A stretch of 37,213 nucleotides of DNA from Candidatus Mediterraneibacter norwichensis (lineage in GTDB: Bacteria; Bacillota; Clostridia; Lachnospirales; Lachnospiraceae): positions 1 to 37,213 of the forward strand of contig DXIU01000008.1 in assembly GCA_019112765.1 (NCBI GenBank). Reading direction: 5' to 3'. Of the stretch, positions 22,868 to 31,800 are shown piece after piece (within the stretch, counting starts at the first letter, position 1; each line of letters starts with the position of its first letter). The notes under the pieces were generated by a model. That model ran no database searches, was not told the origin of the DNA, and worked only from the letters and a program-made list of their open reading frames with translations. Both the position numbers and the translations under genes were made by a program.

Positions 22868-23818
22868 TTAAACTTTCAGATGCTTGCGCACAGTGAAGAA
22901 ACTTCCCAGGAAACCAATTCCGATTCCCATAAGCAGACCAATGGGCAGCAGATACTGGTATACCCTTGTCACCGGAAGGAAATCGATAATATTCTGGAGA
23001 ATGCTGAATTTTGTCATCACATACTCTACTGCACGCTCATACAGGAAGTAGAGCAGGACAAGCGGGATTGCAGCTCCGAAAATACCGATAATCAGACCTT
23101 CAAGCACAAACGGCGACCGAACCACAAAGTCTTTCGCGCCGATATATTTCATAATCGCAATCTCTTCTTTTCGCACTGTAATACCCATTGTTACCGTATT
23201 GCTGATCAGGAAGACCGATACTCCCAGAAGGATGGCGATAATCGCAATCGAAACATATGCCACCAGCATATTTACACTTGAAAGTGTCTTGGCAACTACA
23301 TCCGACTTATTAACCTCGCGCACGCCGTCCAGTCCCTGGGCAAATTCCACCAGCTCATTCTGAGTGGAGGAAAGAGAACGGCTCCGGGCAATCAGGTTCT
23401 CATTGTCATCCGTGGTTTCCATATAAACCTCGTAGTTATCAGAACTTGCCAGCGGGTTGTCATTTCTGAAGCCCTCAGCCAGTTCCGGATTATCTCCGAA
23501 GTACTGTTCCTGGAACTCTTCCCACGCCTCGTCCGCGGACACATAATGCACTCTGGATACGCCTTCATGCTCCTCCAGAGCCTGTCCTATGGCGTCTTTC
23601 TGCTCATCTGTAGCATCTTCGTCGAAAAATACTGTTATGGCAACGCCCTCTTCCGCTGTTCTTATAATATACTGAAAGTTTACAATAATCGCAAAAAATA
23701 ATCCAAACAGGAAGATACATGCTGACATCGTCGCAATGGATGCGAGAGAAAACATTTTGTTTCTCCAGATATTCTTGACTCCCTGTTTTCCAACGTATCC
23801 TAATGTACTAATCCTCAT
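22868..23818 (-). CDS. ftsX: Cell division ABC-type permease FtsX
   Basis: FtsX with FtsE couples the cytosolic ATPase to periplasmic/extracellular peptidoglycan hydrolases at division, and in sporulators can affect asymmetric septation. The 316-residue protein has a first membrane helix (about 23-48), a large external loop (about 50-170, Asp/Glu-rich), and three C-terminal helices (about 183-205, 230-255, 285-308). The family pattern is TLGYVGKQGVKNIWRNK at the start and RKEEIAIMKYIGAKDFVVRSPFVLEG in the cytosolic loop. It overlaps ftsE by 11 bases, with its GGTGGG ribosome site inside ftsE. Confidence 0.96.
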   Translation of the reverse strand: MRISTLGYVGKQGVKNIWRNKMFSLASIATMSACIFLFGLFFAIIVNFQYIIRTAEEGVAITVFFDEDATDEQKDAIGQALEEHEGVSRVHYVSADEAWEEFQEQYFGDNPELAEGFRNDNPLASSDNYEVYMETTDDNENLIARSRSLSSTQNELVEFAQGLDGVREVNKSDVVAKTLSSVNMLVAYVSIAIIAILLGVSVFLISNTVTMGITVRKEEIAIMKYIGAKDFVVRSPFVLEGLIIGIFGAAIPLVLLYFLYERAVEYVMTKFSILQNIIDFLPVTRVYQYLLPIGLLMGIGIGFLGSFFTVRKHLKV

Positions 23819-24494
23819 CTATATACCCACCTTTTTGTTCATCACTAACGATTACGCCCTGTTTCATCGTAATAACCCGTTCGTTCATCTCATTTACAAT
23901 TTCCTGGTTATGCGTAACAACAAGAACTGTTGTCCCCCTCTCATTTGCTTCCTTCAGAAGACTCATAATCTCCCAGGAATTTGTGGGGTCCAGGTTTCCG
24001 GTGGGCTCATCGGCCAGCAGTATGGCAGGTTCGTTTACAATAGCTCTTGCTATCGCAACACGCTGCTGCTCACCTCCGGATAACTCTTTCGGAAATGATT
24101 TGTATTTCTGCGCAAGGCCAACCAGAGAAAGCGCTGCCGGCACTTTCTTCTTAATCACTTTGGTCGGCGTTTCTGTTACGCGGAGTGCAAAAGCTATATT
24201 TTCATAAATATTTCTGTCTTTCAGGAGTCTGAAATCCTGGAAAACAACGCCTAATCCTCTTCTGTATTTTGCAATATTCCGGCGTTTCATCCGGTTCAGA
24301 TTCTGTCCGTTTACGATAATCGTACCCTCTGTCGGATTCAACTCCTTCATAATCAGACGGATCAGTGTAGATTTTCCCGATCCGCTGTCTCCGACGATGA
24401 AAACGAACTCTCCCCGTTCAATTCTCACGGACACTCCGTTCAGAGCAGCATTCCCCTTGGAGTATTCCTTCGTCACATTTCTTAATTCAATCAT
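23808..24494 (-). CDS. ftsE: Cell division ATP-binding protein FtsE
   Basis: FtsE is the ATPase partner of FtsX on the cytosolic face of the membrane. The 228-residue ABC protein has Walker A GDSGSGKST (35-43), a Q-loop region GVVFQDFRLL, signature LSGGEQQR, Walker B with AILLADEPTGNLDP, and H-loop VVTHN. Length is normal. It starts after an AGGAGG site, 144 bases downstream of a CdaR/PucR-type regulator gene, and overlaps ftsX. Confidence 0.97.
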   Translation of the reverse strand: MIELRNVTKEYSKGNAALNGVSVRIERGEFVFIVGDSGSGKSTLIRLIMKELNPTEGTIIVNGQNLNRMKRRNIAKYRRGLGVVFQDFRLLKDRNIYENIAFALRVTETPTKVIKKKVPAALSLVGLAQKYKSFPKELSGGEQQRVAIARAIVNEPAILLADEPTGNLDPTNSWEIMSLLKEANERGTTVLVVTHNQEIVNEMNERVITMKQGVIVSDEQKGGYIDED

Positions 24495-24638
24495 ATGTTC
24501 CTCCTAATTATTCATACTCCTGCGTATTTACAGGATCCCTGTGCCCCGCGCTTTCACCCTTGCGCCATGCAGTGCAGGCCTGTTCCGGAGTCTGTCCGGA
24601 TCCTTCTGTTCTGTAACCTGCGCATGGCTCAACAGGAA

Positions 24639-25730
24639 TCAATACTCCTGTGATTCCATGTATTTCATATATTTTACTACCATAAGGGCGATCTTGAATG
24701 TAATTGCGTCCTCAAACACACGAAGATCCAGACCCGTACTTTTCTGAAGCTTATCCAGTCTGTACACAAGAGTATTCCTGTGAATATAGAGCTGCCTGGA
24801 TGTCTCCGACACATTGAGACTGTTCTCAAAGAATTTATTGATCGTTGTCAGCGTCTCCTCGTCAAAGTCATCCGGAGATTTTCCCTCAAAAATCTCTTTG
24901 ATAAACATCTTGCACAGCGGAATAGGAAGCTGATAAATCAGTCGTCCGATTCCAAGTGTTGTGAACGCCACGATATCTTTGTCGTCAAAGAAAATTTTGC
25001 CCACGTCAAGAGCCAGCTTTGCCTCTTTGTAGGATTTTGAAACTTCTTTGATATCATTGACGATGGTTCCGTAGGCAATCCGGATCTGCTCCTCGCCTCC
25101 CTCACCGCGGAGCGTATCCAGCATATCTCTGGCCATCTTCTCCAGTTCCCGGTTTCCGTCCTTCTCAGTAAGTTCTTTTACAACAATGATATTCTTCTCA
25201 TCGACAGCGGTAATAAAATCTTTTGACTTTCCGCCGAGAAGCCCTCTCACATTTTCAAGGGCGGCATTATCCTTTTCGTGCGATGTTTCAATAATAAAGA
25301 TAACACGTTTTACTTCTGTGTCAATATGTAATTTTTTTGCGCGGTTATAAATATCCACCAGAAGCAGATTGTCCAGCAGAAGATTTTTGATGAAATTATC
25401 TTTATCAAAGCGTTCCTTGTAAGCGACCAGAAGGCTCTGAATCTGAAATGCCGCAATCTTTCCCAGCATGTACACATCTTCACTCTCCCCGTCTGCAAGG
25501 AGCACATATTCCAGTCTCTGTTCATCAAAAATTTTGAAAAACTGGCATCCCTGAATCACCTGGCTGTCCGCCGGAGACTCCACAAATGACAGCACTGCCT
25601 CACTGTAGTCATTCTCCGCATCAAATGTAGCTGCAAGCTCCTTTCCCTCCGTGTCAAGGACACAGAAATCAATACGGGAAATTCCTTTCAGTCCTTCTAT
25701 GGTGTTCTGCAGTATCTGATTTGAAATCAT
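24639..25730 (-). CDS. CdaR/PucR-family transcriptional regulator
   Basis: The 363-residue protein has an N-terminal sensor-like region (about 1-110, MISNQILQNTIEGLKGISRIDFCVLD), a central GGDEF-like degenerate domain (about 135-270), and a C-terminal PucR-type helix-turn-helix (about 300-360) with NVSETSRQLYIHRNTLVYRLDKLQKSTGLDLRVFEDA, close to the CdaR/PucR consensus. Such regulators usually respond to small molecules (sugar acids, purine-derived compounds), but the ligand here is unknown. It is upstream of ftsEX in the same direction with 144 bases between, so it may be co-transcribed with them. The ribosome site GGAGGAG is strong. Confidence 0.88.
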   Translation of the reverse strand: MISNQILQNTIEGLKGISRIDFCVLDTEGKELAATFDAENDYSEAVLSFVESPADSQVIQGCQFFKIFDEQRLEYVLLADGESEDVYMLGKIAAFQIQSLLVAYKERFDKDNFIKNLLLDNLLLVDIYNRAKKLHIDTEVKRVIFIIETSHEKDNAALENVRGLLGGKSKDFITAVDEKNIIVVKELTEKDGNRELEKMARDMLDTLRGEGGEEQIRIAYGTIVNDIKEVSKSYKEAKLALDVGKIFFDDKDIVAFTTLGIGRLIYQLPIPLCKMFIKEIFEGKSPDDFDEETLTTINKFFENSLNVSETSRQLYIHRNTLVYRLDKLQKSTGLDLRVFEDAITFKIALMVVKYMKYMESQEY

Positions 25731-25840
25731 ACCTTTTCTCCTCCACTCATCCGGGTATTCTCATGTACATTTTTCACAAATTTTTACCCGAAAAAACATT
25801 TCCGTTCACATACTCATGTATTATATTAATGCAAAACAGC

Positions 25841-25882
25841 AAAAAAAGAAAGAGGAAATCCATCTTTTTTATGCATTTCCTC
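25841..25882 (-). terminator. Rho-independent terminator after the WecG-like gene
   Basis: Arms GAGGAAAT/ATTTCCTC (25852-25859 and 25875-25882) are followed on the minus strand by TTTCTTTTTTTGC. It lies about 75 bases past the stop. Confidence 0.8.
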
Positions 25883-25956
25883 AAATCTTTTACAAAAAAT
25901 TCACAACTTCTGTAATTATACATAGTTCACAAAATAATATGTCCGCGCAGCCGGCC

Positions 25957-26631
25957 CTACTCTTCCCTGTTCTGACGCTCTACTCTGTACCAGAACAGTT
26001 TTTTCAGCAGAAAATGTTTGAATCTGCCCGATGGCCCCCTGTTTGTATACCGCTGCGCAAACGCCGCGCCGCAGCCAAGCCATACTCTTGCGTTGAGCAG
26101 CGCCCGGTTTCTGGATATAAATTCTTCCTGATAGGGAGTATGAAGCACGGAAAGGATACAGTCTGTCTCCGTCCCGTTAATATCGTTGATCACATTTTCC
26201 TCCCTTGCCTCCTGTGGGTCCAGAATGGAATGTCCGCTGAATCTTAGCCCGTGGTTTCTCTTTCGAAGTATATCTTCTGCCGCCAGATATTCCTCTTCAG
26301 ACTGCGCAAGCACATAGATATTTTTTCGTTTTTTCTCAAGGTACTTTATAAACATCTTCAGAAAAGTACCCTCCTCTGCCTCTTTCAGCTTCGTTCTGTC
26401 GCTGATATCGGCAGCTTTAAGTATCTCTGCTTCTCCCGGAATCAGCATGCCCAGTTCGGCTGTAAGCTTTCTCCACTGGTCATTATCCTGATACTCCATC
26501 AGAACATTCATAGATATAATCTCTATCGCGTCAAGAGATTCACTTTCAAGAAACTGTATAGCCTGTATCATAGCATCTTTGGCCGTAACACAGTCCAGAT
26601 CCAGATCCAGTATATTTATCTTTTCTTCCAT
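25957..26631 (-). CDS. Divergent WecG/TagA/CpsF-family glycosyltransferase-like protein
   Basis: The 224-residue protein has the overall GT26 pattern: INILDLDLDCVTAKDAM at the start, then IEIISMNVLMEY, a middle KYLEKKRKNIYVLAQSEEEY, a GLRFSGHS strand, ISRNRALLNARVWLGCGAAF, and a basic C-terminal tail with RYTNRGPSGRFKHFLLKKLFWYR that may bind membrane. In TagA a threonine and an aspartate in a conserved A/P-DG motif are thought catalytic. Here the matching places read ISMN (39-42) and PGE (65-67), so the aspartate is missing. It may be a non-catalytic or re-purposed member. I place it in the family by pattern, not by search. Confidence 0.7.
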   Translation of the reverse strand: MEEKINILDLDLDCVTAKDAMIQAIQFLESESLDAIEIISMNVLMEYQDNDQWRKLTAELGMLIPGEAEILKAADISDRTKLKEAEEGTFLKMFIKYLEKKRKNIYVLAQSEEEYLAAEDILRKRNHGLRFSGHSILDPQEAREENVINDINGTETDCILSVLHTPYQEEFISRNRALLNARVWLGCGAAFAQRYTNRGPSGRFKHFLLKKLFWYRVERQNREE

Positions 26632-26700
26632 AATAAATCACCCATAACATTCTCTGGCTGTACAATTGTACCAAAGACAACGGGTTTTGTAAAGATACCA

Positions 26701-26895
26701 TCAGATATCCTTCCCTGATCTTTTCCTTTTTGTAACCATACCGCCAATCCTGCCCGTTTCCTTCGAAGTCAGAGATTTCCAGCCCTGCTCCAGCACCTTG
26801 TCAAGCAGTCCCAGCTCCTCTGCAATCTCATATTTCGCCATTTCCTCCGGTTCCAGGTTAGCCAGATCGATCTTCTTTTCTTTCTTTCTTGCCAC
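26701..26895 (-). CDS. Small acid-soluble spore protein, alpha/beta type
   Basis: The 64-residue protein matches the SASP core: KYEIAEELGLLDKVLEQGWK (21-40), LTSKETGRIGGMVTKR (42-57). Such proteins coat and protect spore DNA. The ending is basic (RKRSGKDI). It starts with GTG at 26893-26895, supported by a GAAGGGG site 4 bases upstream; I found no better ATG in frame. It is a marker that the organism is a spore-former. Its start lies about 58 bases past a strong terminator hairpin, so it is probably transcribed on its own, perhaps from a forespore promoter I could not place. Confidence 0.85.
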   Translation of the reverse strand: MARKKEKKIDLANLEPEEMAKYEIAEELGLLDKVLEQGWKSLTSKETGRIGGMVTKRKRSGKDI

Positions 26896-26952
26896 AATAC
26901 CCCTTCTTTCTGTTTTTCAGGAGTATTTCCGGAAACTGTCAGAATATTCACC

Positions 26953-26995
26953 AAAAAGGGGACGGACCCTTTTGGAAAGGGGTCCGTCCCCTTTT
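26953..26995 (-). terminator. Rho-independent terminator after dapL
   Basis: 16-bp perfect arms (AAAAGGGGACGGACCC at 26954-26969 and its complement at 26980-26995) have a 10-base loop, 10 bases past the dapL stop. A TTTTT tract follows on the minus strand. The A4G4...C4T4 core resembles the palindrome at 13144-13194. Confidence 0.88.
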
Positions 26996-27005
26996 ATCAA
27001 AGTCG

Positions 27006-28208
27006 TCAGAAAAGTCTGTCAAATCTTTCCATTGCTTCTTTCGTCTTTTCATGTGTTCCGAATGATGTCAGACGGAAATGATTTTTTCCATTTACTCCAA
27101 AGCCGGCTCCCGGTGTTCCTACTACCTGGATATTTTCAAGCAGATAGTCGAAGAGATCCCAGGACTCCATCCCGCCGGGGCATTTAAACCAGATATACGG
27201 GGAGTTTACGCCGCCGGTAAACGGAATGTTCTTTTTCTTCAGTGTCTCCGCAATCACGCGGGCATTTTCCATATAATAGGCGATGTTCTCCATGCACTCT
27301 TTCATGCCCGCTTCTGTTAATACCTGAGCCGCCGCATACTGAATGATATACGGAGTTCCGTTGAATTTTGTGGACTGTCGTCTGTTCCACATATCATGAA
27401 GGCTCATCTGCCGTCCGTCAGACGCTGTGAATACCAGCTCTTTCGGAACAACCGTATAGGAAAAACGTGTCCCGGTAAATCCTGCCGTCTTGGACAGAGA
27501 GCAGAATTCTATGGCACATTTTTCTGCGCCTTCCACCTCATAGATGCTGCGTGGCAGCCCGGGCTCAGATACAAAGGCTTCATACGCGGAATCGAAGAGA
27601 ATGACCGCTTCGTTCGCGAGAGCATAGTCCACCCACGTCTTCAGCTGTTCCTTGCTGTAGCATGCTCCGGTGGGGTTATTCGGTGAACACAGGTAAATGA
27701 TATCCGCTTTTACAGAATCATCCGGCATGGGAAGGAAATTGTTCTCCTCTGTTCCGTTCATGTAAATAATCTTTTTCCCGTCCATCGTATTGGTATCCAC
27801 ATACACAGGGTATACCGGGTCCGGCACAAGAATTACATTGTCTTTCGCAAACAGTTCTGTAATATTTCCGGTGTCGCTCTTTGCTCCGTCCGAAATAAAT
27901 ACCGCATCCGGATCCACACTCACACCGTTTCTTTTATAATAATCTGACACTGCTTCCCGCACAAAAGCATATCCCTGCTCCGGACCGTATCCTTTGAATG
28001 TTTCAGACGCCGCCTGCTCGTCCACTGCTTTATGAAGTCCTTCTATAGCGCTCTTTGTCAGAGGACGGGTCACATCACCGATTCCCAGACGGATAATATT
28101 TCCGGCCTTGTCCGGATGATTCTCCTCATACACTTTCACGCGGCGTGCAATCTCCGCAAAAAGATAACTGTCCTGTACGTTCAGATAATTCTCATTTAAC
28201 TTTGGCAT
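27006..28208 (-). CDS. dapL: LL-diaminopimelate aminotransferase
   Basis: DapL converts tetrahydrodipicolinate to LL-DAP in one PLP-dependent step for lysine and peptidoglycan synthesis. The 400-residue fold type I aminotransferase has NENYLNVQDSYLF at the start, GIGDVTRPL, SPNNPTGA (175-182, Asn178), an ILFDSAYEAF segment, and PLP-lysine Lys240 in FCSLSKTAGFTGTR. Two ATGs are 6 bases apart. The second (28208) is 8 bases from AAAGGA and matches the usual family start, so it is used. The leader holds a terminator-like hairpin (see 28304-28368). Confidence 0.95.
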   Translation of the reverse strand: MPKLNENYLNVQDSYLFAEIARRVKVYEENHPDKAGNIIRLGIGDVTRPLTKSAIEGLHKAVDEQAASETFKGYGPEQGYAFVREAVSDYYKRNGVSVDPDAVFISDGAKSDTGNITELFAKDNVILVPDPVYPVYVDTNTMDGKKIIYMNGTEENNFLPMPDDSVKADIIYLCSPNNPTGACYSKEQLKTWVDYALANEAVILFDSAYEAFVSEPGLPRSIYEVEGAEKCAIEFCSLSKTAGFTGTRFSYTVVPKELVFTASDGRQMSLHDMWNRRQSTKFNGTPYIIQYAAAQVLTEAGMKECMENIAYYMENARVIAETLKKKNIPFTGGVNSPYIWFKCPGGMESWDLFDYLLENIQVVGTPGAGFGVNGKNHFRLTSFGTHEKTKEAMERFDRLF

Positions 28209-28303
28209 TTTCATCTTCCTTTCTATACCGCGCCGGATGGCTCCGGCTCTTTATTTATCTTTCCTCATGGCATCAGATAAGCTCCGACGCTGTTTATACA
28301 TGA

Positions 28304-28368
28304 GAAAAAAGCGGGATGGCCCTGCCGTGCCGCCCCATTGCGGCAGCGCAGAGCTCAAAGAGCCCGCT
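28304..28368 (-). terminator. Terminator-like hairpin in the dapL leader (possible attenuator)
   Basis: Outer arms AGCGGG/CCCGCT (28310-28315, 28363-28368) enclose an inner stem TGCCGC/GCGGCA (28328-28333, 28340-28345). A TTTTTT tract follows the structure on the minus strand (28305-28310). It lies between the predicted dapL promoter and start codon, which would make it an attenuator; alternatively it ends transcription from the upstream addBA-DUF1294 unit. A second small hairpin GCCGGA-GCCA-TCCGGC (about 28233-28248) sits near the ribosome site. Confidence 0.65.
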
Positions 28369-28386
28369 CTTTTTATCTGCATCACT

Positions 28387-28415
28387 ATATTAGCAGAAAC
28401 GCTCAGATTTTTAAA
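28387..28415 (-). promoter_or_regulatory. Possible dapL promoter (extended -10)
   Basis: On the minus strand TTTAAA (28410-28415) and TAATAT (28387-28392) have a 17-base spacer, with TGC before the -10 (extended -10). The start would be near 28380, upstream of the hairpin. I see nothing else in 28416-28530. Confidence 0.5.
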
Positions 28416-28530
28416 GCATCTGCTGTAAATTCTTTTGCGAAAAAACTTTTCCGTCCGTGCAGAAGCAAAATCCGTCCCTGATTTACATGCTGTATAAAAT
28501 AATTTCCCGCCGCAGCAGAGCTCCCGCGTC

Positions 28531-28806
28531 TTATCCCTGCAGCAGCTTTACCGCGGCAGCTGCCACAATCACACAGTGCGCTACGAACATTACCGGCACG
28601 CCCACTACAAATTTCGCTTTCTTTGTCTTATGCCGGAACATAAGCATAGCCGCCAGGGCGCCCAGGGAGCCTCCGGCCAGAGTCAGGAGAAGCAGCGTCC
28701 TCTCCGGAATCCGCCGCTTTCCCGATCTGGCTCTTCCTTTATCCAGCCCGTAAATCACCCATGTCGTAAAATTAATTACAGCCAGATAATATCCAAGAAA
28801 TCTCAT
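28531..28806 (-). CDS. DUF1294-family membrane protein
   Basis: The 91-residue protein has about three hydrophobic segments and the DUF1294 pattern: YGLDKGRARSGKRRIPERTL (18-37), GGSLGALAAMLMFRHKTKKAKF (45-66). The function of the family is unknown. It overlaps addA by 4 bases (ATGA), so it is translationally coupled as the last gene of the addB-addA operon. Confidence 0.88.
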   Translation of the reverse strand: MRFLGYYLAVINFTTWVIYGLDKGRARSGKRRIPERTLLLLTLAGGSLGALAAMLMFRHKTKKAKFVVGVPVMFVAHCVIVAAAAVKLLQG

Positions 28807-31800
28807 ACCGCAATCTCCTTTCTCAGGGTAAAGGAATATATGATCTTCTCCTTCACCGGTTTTTCTGTAAGCTGTTCCAGCGCCTGGGCATAATAGTCCA
28901 GCTGGGCATGGTATTTTTCTTTCAGTTCATCTGCCGTGCGGACCTGATCCGTCTTGTAATCCAGAACAACCAGACCGTCCGGCTCTTCAAAATACACATC
29001 AATAATTCCCTGTACCAATACCGTCTCCCCGGACTGGTCCTCCGGATAGATTTCCGCCGAAGGGACGCCCAGAACAAAAGGCTGCTCCCGGTACAGTCTG
29101 CCGTGCGCCGCAGCTTCCGCCATCCGGCGCCCGCTTTTGCATCCCAGAAAATAAAGAATGTCGTCTGTCCGGATACAGTCCGCCATCTCCTCTGTCAGTT
29201 TTCCCGCGGCTCTGTATTTTCCGACAGCCTGCGCCAGTCTTTCTTCATCATACTTTTCCGTAAAATCCAGAAGCTCCAGCAGCTTATGGTAGGCGCTTCC
29301 CCGGGAGGCTCCGGTGAGTGCCTCTTCCTCCGTCAGGAAGCGCGGAATCAAGGGGACAACATCCGGCTCCTGATACATCTCCTCCCCCGCCTCTTCACGA
29401 AGCGCAGTCCGTTTTTTCAGCTCGGATACAGTAAACTTCAGTTTCATCTGTCCCTCCGCTTCCCAGGGATAGGTATAATCCATCTGCTCCTTCAGACATT
29501 CCCCGTACTCCGGCGCATGATGCTTTGTACAGTCCCAGTGTTCCAGCGTATCCCGTGCCAGCACATCGGCTGTATGTTCCGCTTCCTTTTCATTCCGGAT
29601 ATCTTCTGCTGTAAAGAGGCGTACATCTATCGGACAGCCCTGCCGGATCTGTCCGTTTTCTCCGGAAAAGACCGCCGGAATGATCCAGTCCAGACAGGTT
29701 TTTGCCTCTTCCAGCCGGTAAAGCTCCATTTTATCCGGACTGTTTCCGCCCTTCGCGCCGCTTTTTTCTTCTGTCCGGCTGATCCGGATATTTTCTTTCA
29801 TGTTCTCCGGCAGTTCCCGCACACCTGTGAGGATCATTTTTTCCTTCGCCCTTGTCATAGCCACGTAAAGCACACGCATCTCCTCAGCCAGATTTTCCAG
29901 AGCGGACTCTTCCTGTATCATCTTTTTCAGAAATGTGGGCGCCTTTGTCCGCTGCTTAAGATCCACGGCATCCAGTCCGGCTCCCAGCTCCGGATGAAGA
30001 ATTACGCTGCCCCGCACATCCTGCATGTTAAATGCTTTTCCCATGCCTGCCGCAAATACAATGGGGAACTCCAGTCCCTTGCTTTTATGAATGCTCATAA
30101 TCCGCACCGTGTCCGCCTGCTCATCCAGAATACCTGCTTCCCCGTAATCTACGTCATATTTCCGGAGCTGTTCAATATAGCGGATAAAATTAAACAGCCC
30201 TTTATAGCTTGTCCCTTCAAATGCGGCGGCCTTTTCCATCAGCATCTCCACATTCGCCTGCCGCTGGGCGCCTCCCGGCATGGCGCTGATATAGGTGCCG
30301 TAACCGGTCCGGTCTGTAATCTCACCCAGCAGTTCATGAATTGGCGTATAGGGTACTTTTCTGCGGAAATATACCGTCTGTTCATAGAATGCCGCCAGCT
30401 TTGCGCCGGTGCCCGAATCATTCTCCGGCATTTCCTCTGCTTTCATATACTCTTCCGCATAACGCGCCGCTGCCGCATAAAAAGGAAGTCCGGGAAAAGC
30501 CAGCCTGATCCGCGCCAGTTCCTGTACGTCAAGTCCGCCAAAAGGAGAAGTGAGCACAGCGGCCAGAGGCAGATCCTGCCTGGCATTATCCAGGATCCGC
30601 AGGTAATCCATAAGCACACTCACTTCATAGGTCTCAAAATATCCCTCTCTGCTCACCGAGTATGCCGGAATTCCTTCTTCTGCCAGGACAGAGGAAAGGC
30701 TTTCCGCCCATCCTTTTATGCTCCGGGTAAGGATTACAATATCCCGGTACTGAACTCTCCGGTATGTCCCCCGAGCTCTGTCATATACCATCCCGCTGTC
30801 TGTCAGCTCCCTGATCCGGCGGGCAATCATCCGCGCCTCTGCCTTTTTTTCATCCCTGCTGCCGTCTGCATTCCGCACGGATGCATCTTTTTTATCCATC
30901 AGGAGAAACTCGGTCCGGTATGAAGATCCGCCGGCTGCATCTTCCGGCTCTGGCGGGAAATCCGCTCCCGCATAGAGCGCGGCATTATCGTCATATTCGA
31001 TTCCGCCGAAACCGCGCTGCATGATCTGTTCAAACAGATAATTCACACTTTCCAGCACCTCCGGGCGGCTTCGGAAATTTTTATGAAGATCCACTCTCTG
31101 GCAGGTGCTGTCTTCCGGCGTGTAAGTATCGTATTTTTCCATAAACAGCTCCGGCCGGGACAGGCGGAACCGGTAAATACTCTGCTTCACGTCTCCTACC
31201 ATAAAGATATTATTCTGTCCCCTTCCCATCCGGGAGACACTTGTAAGAATCGTCTCCTGAACCAGATTACTGTCCTGATACTCGTCGATCATGACTTCCT
31301 CAAACCGTTCCTGATATTCCTCCGCCACGCGCGAAGACGTCAGATGCCCGTCCTTTTCCTCTGTAAGAATGGAGAGAGCGAACTGCTCCATATCATTAAA
31401 GTCGATCATATTCCGGCTTCTTTTCTTCTCGCCAAGCAGCTTTGAGAACTTTTTTACCAGGCCGGAAAGTGTTTCCATGGAACCGGAAGCATCCTTCATA
31501 TCTTCCGCCCATTCCTGCCAGGGAGCGTAAAAGTACGCCGCCTGTATACCTTCCACAAGCTTCTTTGCCTGTTTCCGGAGTTTCTTTACCTCATCCTTTT
31601 TCTCCGCTGACACTGTCTCGTCTCTTTTCGTGGACAGTCTTTTCCAGGCAAATCCGTTTACTGCCTCATACATTGTTTCAAAATTTTCTGCTTTTACGAT
31701 CCGGTCCAGATATTTCCGGTCCGATTCGATCATGTCTGCGTACATATAAGGGCCGTCCGGTTCTTCACAGATCTTCAGAGCCCTGCTCAGAATTCCATCA

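Noticed and set aside
28908-30923. Long plus-strand open frame (671 codons) opposite addA
   Set aside because: It is the antisense of a clearly conserved helicase-nuclease, has no domain I recognise, and reads as low-logic Phe/Leu/His/Arg-rich sequence typical of shadow frames in this genome.
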